Shown piece after piece: positions 36,219-37,817 of a DNA stretch of 37,817 nt; the first letter of the stretch is position 1, and every line of letters begins with the position of its first letter. Source of the stretch: Oscillospiraceae bacterium (GTDB lineage Bacteria; Bacillota; Clostridia; Oscillospirales; Ruminococcaceae). Below the pieces are notes generated by a model. It was given only the letters and a program-made list of their open reading frames with translations, was not told the origin of the DNA and searched no databases. The stretch is taken from NCBI GenBank assembly GCA_016281125.1, contig JAEEIA010000082.1:1-37817 (forward strand), in the 5' to 3' direction. A program made the translations under genes and the position numbers.

Positions 36219-36314
36219 GGTATCGCTGTGCGATGATTTATAATGAGGGTTCTCGCCCTCAATCTCCCGCCGGGGATGTATCCCGGGCCTCATTTTGAAT
36301 CCATCAAAGATACC
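36219..36314 (+). repeat. MITE-like palindromic element, copy 3 (short)
   Basis: About 96 bp from GGTATCGCTGTGCGATG to CCATCAAAGATACC. The ends are imperfect inverted repeats. The interior has the same order as copies 1 and 2: ATTTATAATG, hairpin GAGGGTTCTCGCCCTC, a C-rich spacer, hairpin CCCGGGGATGTATCCCGGG-like, then TTTTGAATCC. Confidence 0.7.
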
Positions 36315-36332
36315 GCTTTATTGACATCCCGG

Positions 36333-36368
36333 CTGCCCTTTGAACAGACTGCAAAGGGCAGTTTTTTT
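36333..36368 (+). terminator. Strong terminator-like hairpin with no obvious upstream gene
   Basis: CTGCCCTTTG pairs with CAAAGGGCAG, followed by seven T. The nearest upstream plus-strand gene ends 600 bp away, across an antisense gene. Confidence 0.8.
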
Positions 36369-36438
36369 GCGCCGAAGCCGTTACAAATGTCACTGCCGCA
36401 ATGACGGATGACATCTTCCGTTTCCGCCCGCGATCCGC

Positions 36439-36444
36439 TATAAT
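36439..36444 (+). promoter_or_regulatory. Possible -10 box of the membrane protein gene at 36484
   Basis: TATAAT at 36439-36444, about 40 nt before the start codon. No good -35 box is seen at 17 bp, so the promoter is only partly supported. Confidence 0.4.
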
Positions 36445-36483
36445 GATCTCAGAAGCAAACCAAAGCGGAGGGAGGTGAATTCC

Positions 36484-36894
36484 ATGACGGAAAAAAGCAC
36501 ACTGAAAAGCATCGTCATCATCATTGCGGCAATTCTGTTGGGAGGGATCATCCTTCTGGCAGGGCTGGATTCATTCCTCAGTTTTCCGGCGTGCCTGATC
36601 CTGTGGTTTGCAGTCGGCCTCGGCGCGACTGCGCTGGCGCATCTCATTTCGCTGATTGTCTGTCTGATCACAAAGAAGGATATTCTCTCCGTGATGCAGC
36701 TGATGTGTCCCGGTGTGCTGGCACTGGTCGCGCTGATCTTTGCCTGCCGTGAAAGGCACAGCTTTATGGGTTATATCGGTGCTGCGGTGATTGAGGTATT
36801 GTTTGTGATTCCGCTTGCCGCGGCCTTTCTGATCCGTCTGACAGCTGTGATTGTTCGCGTCATGCAGCAGCATAACAGCATTGCGGATAAATAA
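36484..36894 (+). CDS. Hypothetical four-helix membrane protein
   Basis: 136 aa from ATG 36484, with a strong GGAGGGAGGTGAA ribosome-binding site. A short charged N-terminus (MTEKSTLKS) is followed by four hydrophobic helices, with a conserved-looking short cytoplasmic loop (ITKKDILS) after helix 2 and CRERHS after helix 3. I do not recognise the family. It is monocistronic, followed by an imperfect hairpin at 36937-36975. Confidence 0.75.
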   Translation: MTEKSTLKSIVIIIAAILLGGIILLAGLDSFLSFPACLILWFAVGLGATALAHLISLIVCLITKKDILSVMQLMCPGVLALVALIFACRERHSFMGYIGAAVIEVLFVIPLAAAFLIRLTAVIVRVMQQHNSIADK

Positions 36895-36936
36895 ACGGCC
36901 GGATACGCCGCATCAAACAGAATACTGCCGTGCAGC

Positions 36937-36975
36937 AAAAACAGCCGCCGCCCGTTCAGGGGCAGCGGCCGTTTT
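36937..36975. terminator. Imperfect terminator hairpin between convergent genes
   Basis: AAAACAGCCGCCGCCC pairs imperfectly with GGGGCAGCGGCCGTTTT. It could serve both the plus-strand gene ending at 36894 and the minus-strand gene ending at 37007. Confidence 0.65.
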
Positions 36976-37006
36976 CGTTATTCAGTTGCCGGTTCCGGTT
37001 TGCGAA

Positions 37007-37817
37007 TCATTCGTCATCGCGCTTTCTGTACACGAATGCCGCTGCGCCGGCCATCAGCAGGGTGATGAACAGTGCGGTCGGAGCCTTGTCGCCCGTCCGG
37101 ACAGATCCGGTTCTGGTGTTGACGCCGCCGGTTCTGACCGTTGCCGCCGTGGTTCTGACGGTTTCGGTGTCCGTAACAGTTGCATTGCTCTGCGTGCGGA
37201 TATCGCCGATATCCGTTCCGTTTGCATCGTTCGTCACTTCCGGTGCTGTTGTCGTTTCCGCAGTGGTCGTCACTTCAGAAGTCGTCGTGACCTCGCTCGT
37301 CGTAACCGCTGTGGTGGTGGTTTCTGTCGTTGTCAATTCGGTCGTTGTCGTGATTTCTGTCGTCGTCACCTCAGTCGTTGTCGTGATTTCGGTCGTTGTC
37401 ACCGTAGTCGTTGTCGTGATTTTGGTCGTCGTCACTGTAGTCGTTGTGGTTTCCGTCGTCGTTGTGACTTCGGTTGTAACCTCTGTCGTGGTGACATTCG
37501 TCGTTGTCGTTTCCGTCGTCGTGGTGACTTCCGGCGTTGTCACAGTGGTTTCGGTCGTGCTCTCCGTCGTGGTGGTTTCTTCCGTCTGAATCTCGCCGGT
37601 CACCTCTTCCATCGTGGTCGTGGTGATCTCCGTCGTGATTTCAGCCGTCGTCGTTGTGGTGATGATCTTCTCATCGACCATTTCGATGATCTTGCCGTCC
37701 TCGACATCCTCGCCGTTGATCTTCACCAGCTTGCCGCCGGAAATCTCAAACGTCATGTTCGTTGCGACCTCGTAGCCGTTCGGTGCCGCCAGCTCATGCA
37801 GCAGGTACGTGCCGTCC
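37007..37817 (-). CDS. SpaA/Cna-B-type surface protein, C-terminal part (runs off right edge)
   Basis: The frame is open to the window edge. The first visible residues (GTYLLHELAAPNGYEVAT) are the end of a prealbumin-like Cna-B/SpaA domain, as in Gram-positive adhesins and pilins. It is followed by a short strand region, about 130 residues of Thr-rich linker (TTTEVTTTEI-type repeats), and a C-terminal anchor: RTGDKAPTALF, a hydrophobic helix, and RKRDDE. This resembles a sortase sorting signal, but the usual LPXTG is replaced by a TGD-containing segment. It is probably a cell-wall or membrane-attached adhesin. The N-terminal part and substrate are not visible. Confidence 0.85.
   Translation of the reverse strand, partial: DGTYLLHELAAPNGYEVATNMTFEISGGKLVKINGEDVEDGKIIEMVDEKIITTTTTAEITTEITTTTMEEVTGEIQTEETTTTESTTETTVTTPEVTTTTETTTTNVTTTEVTTEVTTTTETTTTTVTTTKITTTTTVTTTEITTTTEVTTTEITTTTELTTTETTTTAVTTSEVTTTSEVTTTAETTTAPEVTNDANGTDIGDIRTQSNATVTDTETVRTTAATVRTGGVNTRTGSVRTGDKAPTALFITLLMAGAAAFVYRKRDDE
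37290..37600 (-). repeat. Thr-rich low-complexity linker repeats
   Basis: Degenerate short repeats built on GTCGTTGT and GTCGTCGT (plus-strand view) code for TTT-E/T-V/I-TTT units on the minus strand. They form the wall-spanning stalk of the SpaA-type protein. Confidence 0.85.

Noticed and set aside
37290-37600. Plus-strand Val/Ser-rich open frame at the right end
   Set aside because: It mirrors the Thr-rich stalk of the minus-strand SpaA-type protein.

Overview
The window comes from a cellulosome-forming, Gram-positive anaerobe of the Ruminococcaceae, most likely a Ruminococcus near R. flavefaciens or R. champanellensis. The main reason is a cluster in the order scaC-scaA-scaB with the domain layouts known from those species. 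Supporting reasons are dockerin-tagged GH9 and GH53 enzymes, Thr/Pro-rich linkers, and a Firmicutes housekeeping block. The species call is inference from gene content. DNA is GC-rich and genes are densely packed.

Layout. (1) 1-7952, minus strand: adaptor scaffoldin scaC (one cohesin-like domain plus dockerin), scaA (N-terminal domain, two cohesins, dockerin), and the 5' part of scaB (eight visible cohesins of two classes, then a repetitive EPGATT linker running off the left edge). (2) 8098-9363, minus: a CapA-like lipoprotein. (3) 9654-15511: a GerA-type spore-germination receptor locus (A, B and C subunits, plus strand), interrupted between A and B by an antisense dockerin-bearing leucine-rich-repeat protein. 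(4) 15674-17442: acyl carrier protein, an aldose-1-epimerase-like protein and a small DUF378 membrane protein. (5) 17662-18339: an orphan OmpR-type regulator lacking the phospho-acceptor Asp. (6) 18422-20505, minus: an ECF sigma factor overlapping a single-pass membrane protein whose outer part holds two cohesin-like domains. Facing it, divergently, is a GH9-CBM3-Ig-dockerin cellulase (20831-23518). (7) 23890-33101, minus: RNase J, gdpP, rplI, dnaB, tilS and ftsH from one strong promoter. (8) 33609-35729: a GH53 galactanase with dockerin. (9) 35713-36894: two small membrane proteins. (10) 37007-37817: the C-terminal end of a SpaA/Cna-B-type surface protein running off the right edge.

How it fits together. 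Enzymes and the LRR protein carry dockerins. ScaA/ScaB-type cohesins would collect them, ScaC would act as an adaptor, and the ScaA dockerin would plug into ScaB. The most unusual part is the sigma/anti-sigma pair. The anti-sigma-like protein displays a domain outside the cell that clearly resembles the enzyme-binding cohesins of ScaA/ScaB. This suggests a sensor that reads free dockerins or assembly state and controls cellulosome genes, comparable in logic to the SigI/RsgI sensors of Clostridium thermocellum but with a different sensing module and a different sigma class.

A MITE-like palindromic element with GGTATC-type ends occurs three times (11096, 23585, 36219). No rRNA, tRNA, CRISPR array or transposase gene was seen.
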